Positions 5,083 through 5,083 of a DNA stretch of 5,083 bases are shown here, one piece after another. Every line of letters starts with the position of its first letter. Position 1 is the first letter of the stretch. Made by a program: the position numbers and the translations under genes. Source of the DNA: Pseudofrankia asymbiotica (GTDB taxonomy: Bacteria > Actinomycetota > Actinomycetes > Frankiales > Frankiaceae); the NCBI RefSeq assembly GCF_001983105.1, contig NZ_MOMC01000046.1:18669-23751 (forward strand). Direction: 5' to 3'. Under the pieces are notes generated by a model. That model made no database searches and was not told the origin of the DNA. It saw only the letters and a program-made list of their open reading frames with translations.

Positions 5083-5083
5083 C

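Larger units (their letters stand above)
4834..5083. other. intergenic region upstream of the hypothetical gene, to the right edge
   Basis: No gene is supported here. The interval holds the ribosome site of the minus-strand gene (4842-4849), the AT-rich pocket with two inverted repeats (4977-5021), a 14-bp-period direct repeat (5048-5070) and GGAGG at 5078-5082. Possible divergent transcription is suggested by TTGCGA, a partial -35 match, occurring on both strands facing outwards at 4977-4982 and 4995-5000. On the minus strand a CAGACT follows after 18 nt (4953-4958), a weak -10. Confidence 0.4.

Overview
The window is about 70-75% G+C. Its coding regions have third positions almost entirely G or C, and its order is dnaX / small SRP RNA / tRNA-Ser / YbaB-family gene / recR. 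This is a conserved actinobacterial chromosomal neighbourhood. The very high G+C and the long Pro/Ala-rich DnaX tail would fit Frankia or a close relative; the genus is my inference.

Layout, left to right. (1) Bases 1-2211, minus strand: dnaX, the clamp-loader tau/gamma subunit, with its start inside the window and its 3' end off the left edge. (2) Bases 2212-2640: non-coding. It holds a 32-bp tandem repeat array (2422-2538) and three perfect GC-rich hairpins, all between the SRP RNA and dnaX. (3) Bases 2640-2732, minus: ffs, the small SRP RNA, with a -10-like box upstream and a hairpin just downstream. (4) Bases 2733-2860: the spacer between divergent ffs and tRNA-Ser, with two further inverted repeats. 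(5) Bases 2861-2945, plus: tRNA-Ser(GGA). (6) Bases 3044-3457 and 3521-4120, plus: a YbaB/EbfC nucleoid-associated protein gene, then recR, 63 bp apart and probably one transcript. (7) Bases 4121-4167: hairpins between convergent genes. (8) Bases 4168-4833, minus: a 221-residue protein I do not recognise, with a strong ribosome binding site. (9) Bases 4834-5083: non-coding. It contains an unusually AT-rich pocket with two abutting inverted repeats, then a short direct repeat and a Shine-Dalgarno-like GGAGG at the right edge, which suggests a plus-strand gene starting just outside.

Functionally, dnaX serves replication, recR recombinational repair, ybaB nucleoid/DNA binding, and ffs and tRNA-Ser protein targeting and translation. 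This is housekeeping DNA. I see no mobile element, CRISPR array or defence system. The items most worth a second look are the 32-bp repeat array upstream of dnaX, the unrecognised minus-strand gene after recR, and the paired inverted repeats near the right edge.
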